Shown piece after piece: positions 1 to 9,332 of a DNA stretch of 64,000 bases. Both the position numbers and the translations under genes were made by a program. The notes under the pieces were generated by a model. It was not told the origin of the DNA. It did not search any database and worked only from the letters and a program-made list of their open reading frames with translations. Position 1 is the first letter of the stretch. The number at the start of each line of letters is the position of its first letter. The DNA comes from Phycobacter azelaicus (GTDB lineage Bacteria > Pseudomonadota > Alphaproteobacteria > Rhodobacterales > Rhodobacteraceae). The stretch is taken from the NCBI RefSeq assembly GCF_014884385.1, contig NZ_WKFH01000003.1:3442001-3506000 (forward strand), read 5' to 3'.

Positions 1-160
1 CACTGATCTGGCTTGAGTGAAAACAGAACTGCACCGTTCGCCAGATAACTCCGAGCCCGCACATTACCATTTCCTTGGATCGAAAACAGCTGGGAGGCTG
101 AGGACCCTTTGTCCGGTTTGCTGCGCTTTGACGGACAATTCGCTTCCTAACAACAAAGGA

Positions 161-976
161 TTAATATCCAGTGCCCTTCACTATGACACCGAAGGTGCGC
201 ACGATCAGCCCAAGGTCCGTCCCGAGCCCGAGGCTACGGCGATATTCTGAATCCAGCTTGGCGCGGAAAGCAAAGGTGCTCTCGTTGCGCGCGGAAACCT
301 GCCACAGGCCGGTCAAACCGGGCTTGAGGTCAAAATAGTCTGTCGCATCGCCGTAAAGAGCCTCCTGGTCTGTCATCATTGGCCGTGGACCAACGAGGCT
401 CATCTCCCCTTTGATCACGTTCCACAGTTGCGGCAATTCATCTAGCGAGGTCATGCCCAAAATGCGGCCAATACGGGTGATGCGCGGGTCATTCTTGAGC
501 TTTTGCGTGGTCTCCCACTCATGCCGCAGGGCCGGATCCTGCGCAAGGTAGAGCTTGAGCCGAGCATCAGCATCCCGGACCATCGTGCGGAGTTTGAGAA
601 TGCGGAACCGCTTGCCGTTCCGACCAAGGCGTTCCTGCGTGTAGAACGGAGCCCCACCTTCGACCATGAGCGCAAGAGCACAGAACAGCATGATCGGCAG
701 GACGACAGGCAACGACAGCAGCGTCAGCGCCAGATCGAGGCTTCTTTTTCCAAACAATTGGTAGAGGCCTGGGTTGGCCTTCGGCCGGGCGTGAAGCCTT
801 GAAACATCGGACGACAGGCGTTGGCCCACTGGCGTTTCCGACATACTTTGATCAAACAAGACGTTATTTATGGGCCCCTCGTTTGAACAAAGCGCCCTCC
901 CTTTGTGAGGCGTTCCCAAACCAATGAACAGGGACTGCTGGTTCACTTTAAATCCATTGTTGAACAAGTTTCTCAT
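161..976 (-). CDS. ExoY-family sugar transferase (undecaprenyl-phosphate glycosylphosphotransferase)
   Basis: Predicted to start exopolysaccharide repeat-unit synthesis by moving a sugar-1-phosphate from a nucleotide sugar onto undecaprenyl phosphate at the inner membrane. The 271-residue protein has one hydrophobic segment at about residues 81-104, then the bacterial sugar transferase domain with KLRTM (128-132), DELPQLWNV (179-187) and SLVGPRP (193-199), all typical of the family. The start is chosen because a strong ribosome site, AAGGGGGAG, lies just upstream of the ATG. An internal ATG at 844 would give the 227-residue length usual for ExoY. No other polysaccharide genes are visible, so the sugar is unknown. 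Confidence 0.9.
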   Translation of the reverse strand: MRNLFNNGFKVNQQSLFIGLGTPHKGRALCSNEGPINNVLFDQSMSETPVGQRLSSDVSRLHARPKANPGLYQLFGKRSLDLALTLLSLPVVLPIMLFCALALMVEGGAPFYTQERLGRNGKRFRILKLRTMVRDADARLKLYLAQDPALRHEWETTQKLKNDPRITRIGRILGMTSLDELPQLWNVIKGEMSLVGPRPMMTDQEALYGDATDYFDLKPGLTGLWQVSARNESTFAFRAKLDSEYRRSLGLGTDLGLIVRTFGVIVKGTGY

Positions 977-1453
977 TCACTCCCCCTTAAATCGCCGAGG
1001 AACACTTCGGCGCCCCGCGCCCTGCGGAACTGGTTACACTGCTTTGCCCGGCACAACACTCGCCAGATAACGCATCCATTTTGGTAGGATCAGTGAGATG
1101 CACCCCCATGCACCTCCCGCTGCACCACATCCTCCGAACCGGTTCAGAAGACCAACGAAATTGCGTCCATCCAACTTTAGTACATTTTTAACAAAAATGC
1201 CCAAATTTAGCGGAAAAGGGTTAAGAGCGGCCACATTTGGCACCCGGCGCCAAGCAAGGCGAAACAATACACCAGCGCGTTCATCAACTGTTTCCAGCGC
1301 AGCGACTTCCAGTTACTAGAATCAATCGCAGTGCATGTCGGCAGCATCTGCTCAGAGCTGACCGCCCCCTGTTTAGAGTCTCTTCTCGCTAGGCTCTCAG
1401 GGACAAAGCTCCCGCTGAAGACGTGCCCTCCGGGCAGAATGCGCCGGTTTAGG
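977..1453. other. Intergenic region, no gene recognised
   Basis: This stretch separates the sugar transferase start from the end of the AraC gene. It should hold the sugar transferase promoter on the minus strand. Short open frames here have no recognisable protein features, and I see no repeat or strong terminator. Confidence 0.6.
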
Positions 1454-2470
1454 TCAACCCTTGTTTCGAAAACGGCCTGGGCTATGCCCTGTCCATCGCT
1501 TGAAGGCATCGTTGAAGGAGGACAAACTGCGATAGCCCAGCAGATTTGAGATCCGCGCAAGGTTCAAATTCGTTTCGCTCAGATATTTCTGCGCCATTTG
1601 CAATCTCAAGGCTTCCAGGATCTCAAAATAGCTCGTCCCAAAGTCATCCAGTTTGCGCGACAGCGTTCGTGAACTCATCCCGAGATCCGCCGCGACCTGC
1701 TCCAAGGAGAGGTTATCTGCTCCGATCCTTTGGGCGATACGCTGACGCACCTGCTCTGGCAGTTCCATCCGCTTTGGCCCGAGCGTGCCAAGATCTGCGA
1801 TCGCGGATTTCTTCAATATCCGATGCAAACGAGGATCTGCAGTCACCAGTGCAACAGTCCTGTCCGACGGTGAGAAGTCTAAACGATTGAGTGGCGCATG
1901 GTATATGACCTTGCAGCCATAGAACTCGTCGAGTTCGGTGCGGTTCGACACCGGTGCGTGCGTGAAGGCGACTTTCCTCAAAACGATCTGCCGCTGCGTG
2001 GCGCGGCGGACCGTCGAGATCAGTAATGCGGCAAGGAACTGATGGTACTGCGCCGCCAGATCAGAATCCTCCAAGTCCCGATGCCCCCAGGTTATCGCTC
2101 CCGCATCCTTCAGCTCAGAAGTATCAAAGAATAACCTCTCACCAAAAAGCCCGGTGAACTCAGATAGCACCTCCCAGAAGTCGCCAACATCTGAAGCGCA
2201 AAGGGAAAGATAGCCAAGGAGCCCCGCCTCGCGCCAATCCGTTTGTTTTGCAAGCTCAAACCCGAACAGATCATCGCGGCTCAGCTCGGAGGCCCGGGAA
2301 AATAACCGGCAAATCGAACGCAGGTCAGTCACCGGCTCGGGTTGCGCGATAAGCTGCTCTGCATCAGGGACATCCGCGAAAACTGCAGCCAACGAAAAAT
2401 TCAATTCCTGCAGGCGCTGCGTGGCGCAATGCACGAAAACAGCATTTTCCGATGATTGGCGCGTTTCCAT
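1454..2470 (-). CDS. AraC-family transcriptional regulator
   Basis: A 338-residue regulator. The last 100 residues form the double helix-turn-helix of the AraC/XylS family: a first helix pair around SLEQVAADLGMSSRTLSRKL and the second signature near LARISNLLGYRSLSSFNDAFKRW. The N-terminal 230 residues resemble the ligand-binding half of the OruR/ArgR-like (AraC_binding_2) branch, but the ligand cannot be named. It is transcribed away from the degenerate sugar-acid kinase gene at 2750, so it may control that gene from the shared 280-bp gap. That link is inferred from position only. Confidence 0.9.
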   Translation of the reverse strand: METRQSSENAVFVHCATQRLQELNFSLAAVFADVPDAEQLIAQPEPVTDLRSICRLFSRASELSRDDLFGFELAKQTDWREAGLLGYLSLCASDVGDFWEVLSEFTGLFGERLFFDTSELKDAGAITWGHRDLEDSDLAAQYHQFLAALLISTVRRATQRQIVLRKVAFTHAPVSNRTELDEFYGCKVIYHAPLNRLDFSPSDRTVALVTADPRLHRILKKSAIADLGTLGPKRMELPEQVRQRIAQRIGADNLSLEQVAADLGMSSRTLSRKLDDFGTSYFEILEALRLQMAQKYLSETNLNLARISNLLGYRSLSSFNDAFKRWTGHSPGRFRNKG

Positions 2471-2749
2471 TCGAAAATCCTGGTAAGTAAACCGCCGGTG
2501 GTCCGACCGCCCGCACAGGCGATACTGTCAGGATAACCCAGCCGCCGCGCATTGGACGCAAGAACAATGGCACTACCGACAGGCCATCCGATCACCGAGC
2601 TACCTGATGGAATAGGCAACGGTACCTTTCTGCATATTGGCATACACATTAAGATAGGTCAGAAGCCTGATCCAATCATGTCGCCATCCAGCTTTGCGTG
2701 GTGGCGCGATACCAGGCGCATCCAGACCATCAGGGAGTTCTCGACCGAC

Positions 2750-3649
2750 ATGGAACACACCAGCAAACCTGAAAATCGCTCATCGCTTTGGATAGCTGCA
2801 GAGGCCCGCGGTCTGGACTGGAGCTTTTGGGCCAACTCAGGCGACAGCGTAAAACTGCGCAAACAGGCGCGCTTTTCAGGCGCTCTGAACGATCCCGAGT
2901 TTGCGCAGATCTACACGTCTCTTTGTCTTGCGTTGGAGGCAGACTCCGCTGTTCCACTTTTTGCCTGTGGTTTGGATGGCGGGCCGACACAGTCGGTGCC
3001 CTGTCGGCCCGATGCGTGCAAAACCGCTGCCATGCCCACAGGTGAACAGACAGCCCTTCCGCCTGCCCTTGAGGCCATTCACGTTGTGCCCGCCCTGTCA
3101 CAGAGTTCACCCAGCGCCCTGATACGCCATGAAACCGGCCGGATCAGCGGCTTCCTGTTGCTCAATCCCGGTTGGGAGGGCGTGATCTGCCTGGCGGGTG
3201 CAACCACACATTGGGCCTTGATCAGCGCAGAAGAAGTCGTGAGCTTTCAGAGCTTCCTGACCACCGGGATAGCCAGTGCCACACTTGCTTCTAACGGTCT
3301 GGCATCCGATGACTGGAGCGCTCAATCGATTGCACTGACGGCCGCTGACACGATATCAAGGCCAGAGCTGACCGCCGCTCGACTGGCGGAAGCCCTCGCC
3401 GCGCGCGTTGTGCACGGAGCCAGCCCGGAAGACACGGCCGGGATGGTCTGGGGGGCGTTGTTGGGCGCAGAACTGGCGGCATCTCGTCCCTACTGGCTGG
3501 GACAGAATCTGGCAATCATCGGCGCCAAGGAGCATGCCGCCCCCTATGTGGTCGCAATGGAGGCCCAAGGGCTATCTGTGACGGTAGCTGATGCTGAACG
3601 CATGTGCCTTGCTGGTCTCACGCGCGCCTGGCGGCAACGCGAGGCTTGA
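2750..3649 (+). CDS. 2-dehydro-3-deoxygalactonokinase (DgoK)-like protein, divergent
   Basis: The central part (about residues 110-190) matches the DgoK fold: a segment equivalent to the family's LPGTHSKW loop reads LAGATTHW (about 147-154) and is followed by a phenylalanine-rich strand and a TTG turn. The C-terminal GMVWGALLGAEL and the glycine-rich stretch after it also fit. The N-terminal phosphate loop normally seen as DWGTT or similar is not recognisable (GLDWSFWANSG instead), so activity on 2-keto-3-deoxygalactonate is doubtful. No other De Ley-Doudoroff genes are adjacent. The start is uncertain; an ATG at 2678 is also in frame. Confidence 0.55.
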   Translation: MEHTSKPENRSSLWIAAEARGLDWSFWANSGDSVKLRKQARFSGALNDPEFAQIYTSLCLALEADSAVPLFACGLDGGPTQSVPCRPDACKTAAMPTGEQTALPPALEAIHVVPALSQSSPSALIRHETGRISGFLLLNPGWEGVICLAGATTHWALISAEEVVSFQSFLTTGIASATLASNGLASDDWSAQSIALTAADTISRPELTAARLAEALAARVVHGASPEDTAGMVWGALLGAELAASRPYWLGQNLAIIGAKEHAAPYVVAMEAQGLSVTVADAERMCLAGLTRAWRQREA

Positions 3650-3839
3650 ACTGGTCCCAAAAGCACAGATCATGAGGTGAAGAAACGCACGACAAATGGT
3701 GACCTCTGCGAACCGGGAAAACAGAGCGCTCCCGCGCAAGCAAGCGCACGCGCATAGCCCGCAAGCCGAGCCCAATGGGCGAAAGCTTCTGTCAAAAGGC
3801 CGACCCTACGCGGGAGTGCTGCCAGATATCACGGCACCC

Positions 3840-4634
3840 TTAGCTCTTGTGCCGTGCCCCCTTGGCCGGGGGCGTTTCAGGGGGGCCGGCAAAACACTGT
3901 GCGTTCTCCATCCAGCGCGCCGCATTTGAGCCGATCACTTCAAGATCGGTATCCGCGACATTGCGGACCTGCGTCACCACCTGCGCAAACTCAACCGCAG
4001 AACCGCGCACCATATTGCCGTCTTGCCCCTCATTCCAGGTCCACACGGCCCCTGATGGCCCGATAAGATGCACGAAAGGTGCAGGTTCGGGGACCTCTTC
4101 CTTGCGGTTGAGGAAGGTCCAGCCGTAGGTCGCCACCCCAAGATGCGCGATATTGCGTATCCGGTCCTGCTCACCCCGCTCCAGTCCCAAAAGATCAAAG
4201 ACCTCCTGACCGTGCGCCCAAGTCTCCATCTGCCGCGCAGTAATCGACGACAGCGCGCTCATGTCCGGACCGACCCATTTGACGCGAGCCTTGGGATCGG
4301 CAGCGGAAAAGGCATCGGCGCAGGATTCGGCGCCATCCTTCCAAGCCTCGAAAAGCGCACGCCCGGACAGCCCGTTCAGCCATGGGAACTGACACTCAAG
4401 GATCGTCTTGCCCGACTGCATGTCCTGCACAATCGGTCCGATAAACGCGGCAAAGGCCTCTTCGCCCTGCAGAGACGTCTCGGCCGCCACGTTGAAGAGG
4501 TGCAAGTGACCGATCACGTGATCAATCGTCCAGTCCTTGAACAATGTGGGCCTGTGAAAATCCGCTTCCGGCAGGTCCTCGAGAATGGCCGCCAGTGCGC
4601 GGCTTTCGGCGCGAAAATCCTCTGCTTGCTGCAT
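3840..4634 (-). CDS. TIGR03084-family DinB-like protein
   Basis: A 264-residue protein of the TIGR03084 family, which has an N-terminal mycothiol-dependent maleylpyruvate isomerase/DinB-like four-helix domain. Histidines at about 39 and 43 (DHVIGHLH) and a later WAHGQEVFD segment supply the likely metal ligands. No biochemical role is established for the family. It is divergent from the TetR gene at 4762 with a palindromic site between them, and it neighbours an acyl-CoA dehydrogenase, which suggests a role in a TetR-controlled acyl-CoA degradation locus. That function is inferred from context only. Confidence 0.8.
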   Translation of the reverse strand: MQQAEDFRAESRALAAILEDLPEADFHRPTLFKDWTIDHVIGHLHLFNVAAETSLQGEEAFAAFIGPIVQDMQSGKTILECQFPWLNGLSGRALFEAWKDGAESCADAFSAADPKARVKWVGPDMSALSSITARQMETWAHGQEVFDLLGLERGEQDRIRNIAHLGVATYGWTFLNRKEEVPEPAPFVHLIGPSGAVWTWNEGQDGNMVRGSAVEFAQVVTQVRNVADTDLEVIGSNAARWMENAQCFAGPPETPPAKGARHKS

Positions 4635-4696
4635 CGGTGTGTGTCCCTCCCTTTGAACTTCCGCTGCGTCGGTTGTCTTCCAAGCGGATTGAACCG

Positions 4697-4710
4697 ACCG
4701 AACGTTCTGT
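4697..4710. promoter_or_regulatory. Candidate TetR operator
   Basis: ACCGAACGTTCTGT is a near-perfect palindrome (12 of 14 positions symmetrical) centred on AACGTT in the gap between the divergent TIGR03084 and TetR genes. This is where a local TetR repressor would control both directions. Binding is inferred. Confidence 0.5.
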
Positions 4711-4761
4711 TTTACGATTCCACAGCACGATAGGCCCTCAGATCCAGAATTGGCACCCGAA

Positions 4762-5430
4762 ATGGCGGCAAAGAGCCCAGATAAACCTGACGTCACATCC
4801 CCCGAGCCGAGCCGAGCTGACCGCACGCGACTGCGGATATACGATGCCGTGACGGATTGCCTTGACCAGTTTGGTTATGCGGAAACCTCGATCAACAGGG
4901 TGCAGACCACCGCGGGCGTATCCCGCGGGGCGCTCACCCACCACTTTCCCAGCAAGGAAGAGATGATGGTGCGCACGCTGGAACACCTCCTCGCCCCCGT
5001 GCGCGGGCCGAAAGAGGCTGGAGAAACGGGCCACATTCTGCGCAAGGGGGCACAAGGCGATGACCTGCCCGGCGAGCTCCACCATCTTTGGGCGCGCGTC
5101 ATTAACACCCGGGAGGGGCGCGCCGTAATGGAGATCCTAGTGGCCTCGCGCACGGACGCGGCCCTGCGCAATCGCATCACACCATCGCTCTGGGATTACA
5201 ACGACACGTTCAACCGCAATATCGCCAACCTCTATTCGGCGCCCTCTGGCGAAGATCTGGCCCTGCTTTGGTCGATCTGCCGCAGTTTCATGCGGGGGCT
5301 ACACAGCCAGGCCCCCTATGAGCGCGACCCGGAAATCATCACAAAAATGGTGGACCTTTTCGGTCGCATCATGACCCCGCATCTGGCGGCGCGGGCACAC
5401 CCGGGAGGACAGAATGAAGAACCCCTTTGA
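4762..5430 (+). CDS. TetR/AcrR-family transcriptional regulator
   Basis: A 222-residue repressor. Residues about 20-66 hold the TetR helix-turn-helix, with the typical YAETSINRVQTTAGVSRGAL core and HHFPSKEEM that closes the domain. The rest is the variable ligand and dimer domain. It overlaps the start of the acyl-CoA dehydrogenase by 17 bp, so the two are likely co-transcribed and the inducer is probably an acyl-CoA or its precursor. The first ATG is used; a TTG four codons upstream is possible. Confidence 0.9.
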   Translation: MAAKSPDKPDVTSPEPSRADRTRLRIYDAVTDCLDQFGYAETSINRVQTTAGVSRGALTHHFPSKEEMMVRTLEHLLAPVRGPKEAGETGHILRKGAQGDDLPGELHHLWARVINTREGRAVMEILVASRTDAALRNRITPSLWDYNDTFNRNIANLYSAPSGEDLALLWSICRSFMRGLHSQAPYERDPEIITKMVDLFGRIMTPHLAARAHPGGQNEEPL

Positions 5431-6556
5431 AACCGATGAACATCGTGCCTTTCGGGACAGCCTCCGCAGTTTTGTTGCGAACGAAATTCAGCCCTATTGC
5501 GATGACTGGGACGAAGCAGGCGCGATTCCCTGGGAGTTGCATCAGAAGATTGGCGCTTTCGGGGTCTGGGGGTTCGGCATTGACGAGGCCTACGGCGGCC
5601 TTGGCTTTGACGACTGTTTCATGCGCATTGCCTATAGCGAGGAACTGGCTCGCTGCGGCGCAGGCGGCGTAACAGCTGCCATGGCCGGGCGCACCATTTC
5701 GATCGAGCCCATAGCCCGCCTGGCCCATGAAGAGATAAAGTCGCGCGTCCTGCCTGAGATCATTTCGGGCCGCAAAGGCTCTTCCTTGGGCGTCACGGAA
5801 CCCGGCGGCGGCTCGGATGTGGCGGGTCTCAAGACCACCGCCAGACGGGACGGGAATCACTGGGTCATCAACGGAAGCAAGGCCTTCATCACCGGCGGGA
5901 TGACCTCCGACTATTTCGTGATCCCCGCCCGCACCGGCGGCGCGGGCCTGAAAGGGATCTCTCTTTTCTTTGTCGAGGCCGACACGCCCGGTTTCAGCCG
6001 CAGCGAAATGAGCCGCAAGATGGGGTGGTGGTGTGCCGATCAGGCGACGCTTTTCCTGGACGAGGTGCGCGTGCCTGCCACCAACATGATGGGGGAGGAA
6101 GGCAGCGGATTCATCGCCATCATGAACAATTTCAACATGGAGCGCATCAACCTGATTGCAGGCGTCCTCGGCATGATGAAAACCTGCCTAGAGGACTCCA
6201 TCGCCTGGGCGCAAGAACGTGAAACCTTTGGCAAAAAGCTCATCGAGCATCAGGTGATCCGCCACAAGATCGCCGAGATGTCGGCCCGGATCGATGCGGT
6301 TCAGTCAACGCTTTGGCTAATTGCATGGCAGGTCAATCAAGGCACGATGCCGGTCGCAGAGCTGAGCAAGGCCAAGTTCTTTGCCACCAAGGCCTGCGAG
6401 TTCTGTGCCTCGGAAGCGATGCAGATCCTGGGCGGCGCGGCCTATCTGCGTGGCAACCGGGTCGAGCGGGTCTACCGCGAGGTGAAGGTCATGGCCATCG
6501 GCGGTGGCTCCGAAGAGATCATGCGGGATCTGGCGGTGCGGCAGATGGGGCTGTAG
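5414..6556 (+). CDS. Acyl-CoA dehydrogenase
   Basis: A 380-residue FAD-dependent acyl-CoA dehydrogenase that introduces an alpha,beta double bond into an acyl-CoA. The N-terminal helical domain, the central beta domain (GVTEPGGGSDVAGLKTTA, WVINGSKAFITGG) and the C-terminal domain with the QILGGAAYLRGNRVERVYRE helix are all present. At the position where medium-chain enzymes carry the catalytic YEGT motif this protein has GGGSEEI, as in several branched or terpenoid acyl-CoA dehydrogenases, where the base sits elsewhere. GGGAGGACA is well placed before the ATG. It follows the TetR gene with an overlap. The substrate is unknown. Confidence 0.92.
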   Translation: MKNPFETDEHRAFRDSLRSFVANEIQPYCDDWDEAGAIPWELHQKIGAFGVWGFGIDEAYGGLGFDDCFMRIAYSEELARCGAGGVTAAMAGRTISIEPIARLAHEEIKSRVLPEIISGRKGSSLGVTEPGGGSDVAGLKTTARRDGNHWVINGSKAFITGGMTSDYFVIPARTGGAGLKGISLFFVEADTPGFSRSEMSRKMGWWCADQATLFLDEVRVPATNMMGEEGSGFIAIMNNFNMERINLIAGVLGMMKTCLEDSIAWAQERETFGKKLIEHQVIRHKIAEMSARIDAVQSTLWLIAWQVNQGTMPVAELSKAKFFATKACEFCASEAMQILGGAAYLRGNRVERVYREVKVMAIGGGSEEIMRDLAVRQMGL

Positions 6557-6592
6557 CCTTTTTCCAACGCTCGCCTCCTCTCCAGGCGGAGA

Positions 6593-7597
6593 TCAGGCCG
6601 AGGCAAAACTCTGCTCGGCTGCCTCGAAATTCCGGGTCAGCGGGGCGGTCAAGGCAGATTGGGCCGAGTAATAGGCCCCTACCCGGCACAGCTGCACGGC
6701 AAAATCGGGATGCACCCCTGCGTCATCATATTCGCGCACGCGCGCCTTGCGCAGCCAGCCGCGCCGTTTCACCTCGCGCTCGATCAGCTTGAGCCGCTGC
6801 ACGCAATGGAGCGTCGTGTAGACCGACAGATACTCCATATACTCCGCAATATCATGCCCGCAGCCCGGATCGAAACAATCGATCACAACATCTGCCATGA
6901 CATCCGGGGCCAGCGGCCAGGTTTCATCCGCGATGAGCCAGGCCAGATCTTCGGCACCATGGCGCAGGCCCGCATATTCGAAGTCGAACCACCGCAAATA
7001 GCCATCTTCACCGATGGCGGCATTGCCGGAGCGACAGTCCCATTTGAGGAACTGGACACCGGGAAAGTCCATGAACTCAGAAACCGCAGTCTTGTCAAAC
7101 CCGGCTGAGATTCCCAGTGAATAGGGCTCCATCGCATGCACTGAGTCCACAAAAGAGGAGATCCAGTCAGGATTTGACCCCAGATGCGGCAGGAAATCGG
7201 CCAGCTCGGTTTTTCGTGAAGCGGCATGGATGCGGAATATGGCGGCCACAGCTTCGGCGGCCAGCTCCACCTGATCATCGCCCCCATGTTCGAGTATTTC
7301 GGTATTAAGCCGATGCACACCGGTGTCCGATTGGAACATGACATCGCCGCTCACGCCCAACACTCTTGGAACATCGTCACAGTGCTCTGCCAATTGACCC
7401 AGCACATGCGCCTCTAGATGCGTTCTGCGGAACTCAGGGCGCAGGGTTGCGATCACAGTATGCTCGCCGAAATGCAACCGAAGCGAGGACCGGGAAGCCC
7501 CGCCCGGCGCGGAAATGTGATCTGGAACCTGCCCAAGAACCGCCTCGGCCGTGGCCGCGATATAGGCCATCCGATCATTGCTACCACCGTCAGCCAC
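6593..7597 (-). CDS. APH-fold phosphotransferase-like protein
   Basis: A 334-residue protein of the aminoglycoside phosphotransferase/choline kinase fold. The Brenner-type motif reads WDCRSGN in place of HxDxxxxN, keeping Asp and Asn, and the metal-binding DFE follows in WFDFEYAGL. Its substrate is unknown; such proteins next to acyl-CoA dehydrogenases are often of the ACAD10/11-like group, but nothing here decides this. The GTG start has AAGGA about 8 bases upstream; an ATG at 7570 is an alternative. It converges with the acyl-CoA dehydrogenase. Confidence 0.75.
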   Translation of the reverse strand: MADGGSNDRMAYIAATAEAVLGQVPDHISAPGGASRSSLRLHFGEHTVIATLRPEFRRTHLEAHVLGQLAEHCDDVPRVLGVSGDVMFQSDTGVHRLNTEILEHGGDDQVELAAEAVAAIFRIHAASRKTELADFLPHLGSNPDWISSFVDSVHAMEPYSLGISAGFDKTAVSEFMDFPGVQFLKWDCRSGNAAIGEDGYLRWFDFEYAGLRHGAEDLAWLIADETWPLAPDVMADVVIDCFDPGCGHDIAEYMEYLSVYTTLHCVQRLKLIEREVKRRGWLRKARVREYDDAGVHPDFAVQLCRVGAYYSAQSALTAPLTRNFEAAEQSFASA

Positions 7598-7920
7598 CCC
7601 GCGATCCTTTCTCCATCAGCCGGACTTGTCGGTTTCATATGCCAGTGGAACGAGGCTCTTTTCGGGACAAACAAAGGCAAAGCTATGAGCGATTCTCAGG
7701 TCTCTCAGGGATTCCGCGCTCTCCCGATATTCCGTTTCGCCACAAACCCGGCCGGAATATCGACATTGTTTCCGGGTTCTTTCAATTTGATCGAGATTTT
7801 AACCAAAATACGGCCAAAGAATGGCGAGCCCTGTCTCCACTGCCTAACCTGCCTCTCGCGCGGCACGACCTTTTCGGTTCGTGCCCTAATGCTGCAGTTT
7901 CGGTGAGCGGGGGTGAAGAG
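7598..7920. other. Intergenic region between divergent genes
   Basis: This gap separates the APH-like gene from the glycine/histidine-rich gene and must hold both promoters. Short open frames inside it have no protein-like features, and no clear repeats are visible. Confidence 0.5.
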
Positions 7921-9144
7921 ATGCGCTGGGGGCATTTTTCCAAACACAATTGGGGTAAAGGCAGCGGACGAGAAGCCTGCGGCAGCGACAGTTACCACAA
8001 TGGCGGCGTGCGCGGAGAGCACTTTGCCCGTTGGTACGACAAACACCTTTCGGACCGTTTTGATGGAAAAGACCTCCACCATACATCCTGGTGGGGCAAA
8101 CATGATCACAAAGAAGACGCGGAAAACGGCAGTGGGACCGGTGGTTCTACCGGGCACGGCAGCCATGGCCTCGGTCGCTCAAAAGGGTCTGGAGGAACAG
8201 ACAGTTGCGGCTCTGGGTCCTATAGCGGTTCGGGTCACGGCTCCTCGGGCGGCAAAGGGGATCACGGCAAGGGCGAGTACAAAGGCAACAATGGTGGCAA
8301 GCACTGGTGGCATCACGAAAGGGATGAAGAAGCCTGCGCAAGCCATGGCAGCGGCGGAACAGACGGCAGCGGTGGTGCAGCGGGCAGCGGTGGGACCTCC
8401 GGGAGCCACGGCAGTTGCAGAACCGGCGGCACAGGCGGAAGCGGCGGAACCGGTGGCGACGAAACTGTCGTCGATGATGGGAAAACCACGATCAACTTCA
8501 CGCTTGGCGACGAACGGCAGATCGACGTGGAGGTAACCGAGACCTCGCAGGGCCAGCTCTTTGTTTCGCTCTCTCCCAACTCCTATGACGGAGAGGTCAC
8601 AGACATTGATGGCCTTTTCTTCAACCTCCGGGACGACAGCCGTGCCGATGATCTGAACTTCCATCCAAATGAGAGCTCTCCGCCAGTTACTGGGCACAGC
8701 GCCACGGCCAATGGGGAAACCAGCCTCAACAATGGCGCGGCTGTTGCCAACGCCTATGATGCGCACGTCCAGTTTGGCCAGGTGGCAGATAGCACCGAAG
8801 GTGCGGTCAACGCTGTGAACTTCACCCTTTGGTCCGATGACGGGGCGCTTACCTTGCAGGATCTGGACCTGACCAACATCTCTCTGGTGATCAATAGCGA
8901 CGGCGCCAACCCGGAAGCTGTGACTGGTGGATTGACCGACGAGGCGCAGGCCTTGGTGGATATCGACCCGGGCTCCGCTGGAGGCCGCTCTTTGGCTAGC
9001 TGGTCCGAGACCAATCCGGTCACGGTGACACCGCCTGCGGGCACGCCGGATGTCATGACGCTCATGTCGGTCCCGGCAGAGGACCTGGTGTTTCCTGAAG
9101 AGCCCTTGGGCACAGAAGAAGACCCGATGGACGAAACTGTCTGA
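7921..9144 (+). CDS. Glycine/histidine-rich protein with beta-type C-terminal domain
   Basis: The 407-residue product has an unusual layout. Residues about 1-180 are low complexity, dominated by Gly, Ser, His, Trp and Lys, with several isolated cysteines and repeated GGTDGSGG-like units. From about residue 185 it becomes an ordinary acidic beta-strand domain (INFTL, SPNSYDGEVTDIDGLFFNL, VNFTLWSDDGALTLQDLDLTNISLVI), reminiscent of roseobacter extracellular or choice-of-anchor proteins. No classical signal peptide is present at the ATG used, which has a GGTGAAGAG ribosome site. It could be a non-classically secreted or type I substrate. The function is unknown. Confidence 0.7.
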   Translation: MRWGHFSKHNWGKGSGREACGSDSYHNGGVRGEHFARWYDKHLSDRFDGKDLHHTSWWGKHDHKEDAENGSGTGGSTGHGSHGLGRSKGSGGTDSCGSGSYSGSGHGSSGGKGDHGKGEYKGNNGGKHWWHHERDEEACASHGSGGTDGSGGAAGSGGTSGSHGSCRTGGTGGSGGTGGDETVVDDGKTTINFTLGDERQIDVEVTETSQGQLFVSLSPNSYDGEVTDIDGLFFNLRDDSRADDLNFHPNESSPPVTGHSATANGETSLNNGAAVANAYDAHVQFGQVADSTEGAVNAVNFTLWSDDGALTLQDLDLTNISLVINSDGANPEAVTGGLTDEAQALVDIDPGSAGGRSLASWSETNPVTVTPPAGTPDVMTLMSVPAEDLVFPEEPLGTEEDPMDETV

Positions 9145-9332
9145 GCCGACTTTGCAGGTTCCGCTCCATTTGGGCCTCACATCGCCGCAAGTGCCGTTCG
9201 GGCTCGGGCCGATGCCATATTTTGACGATGGCACCGGACTTCCAGCCTCTTGGCGTGCGTGGCATTCCTAAGCCTTTGTTTACAGAAAGCCGTTAGAACC
9301 TGAGCGATGTCGGTGCCCCAGGAGAGCTTACC

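Noticed and set aside
7366..7920. Upstream extension of the Gly/His-rich gene
   Set aside because: It overlaps the APH-like gene on the other strand and looks non-coding; the ATG at 7921 has a good ribosome site.
8179..9234. Minus-strand open frame opposite the Gly/His-rich gene
   Set aside because: Low-complexity complement of glycine codons, no ribosome site, no family resemblance.
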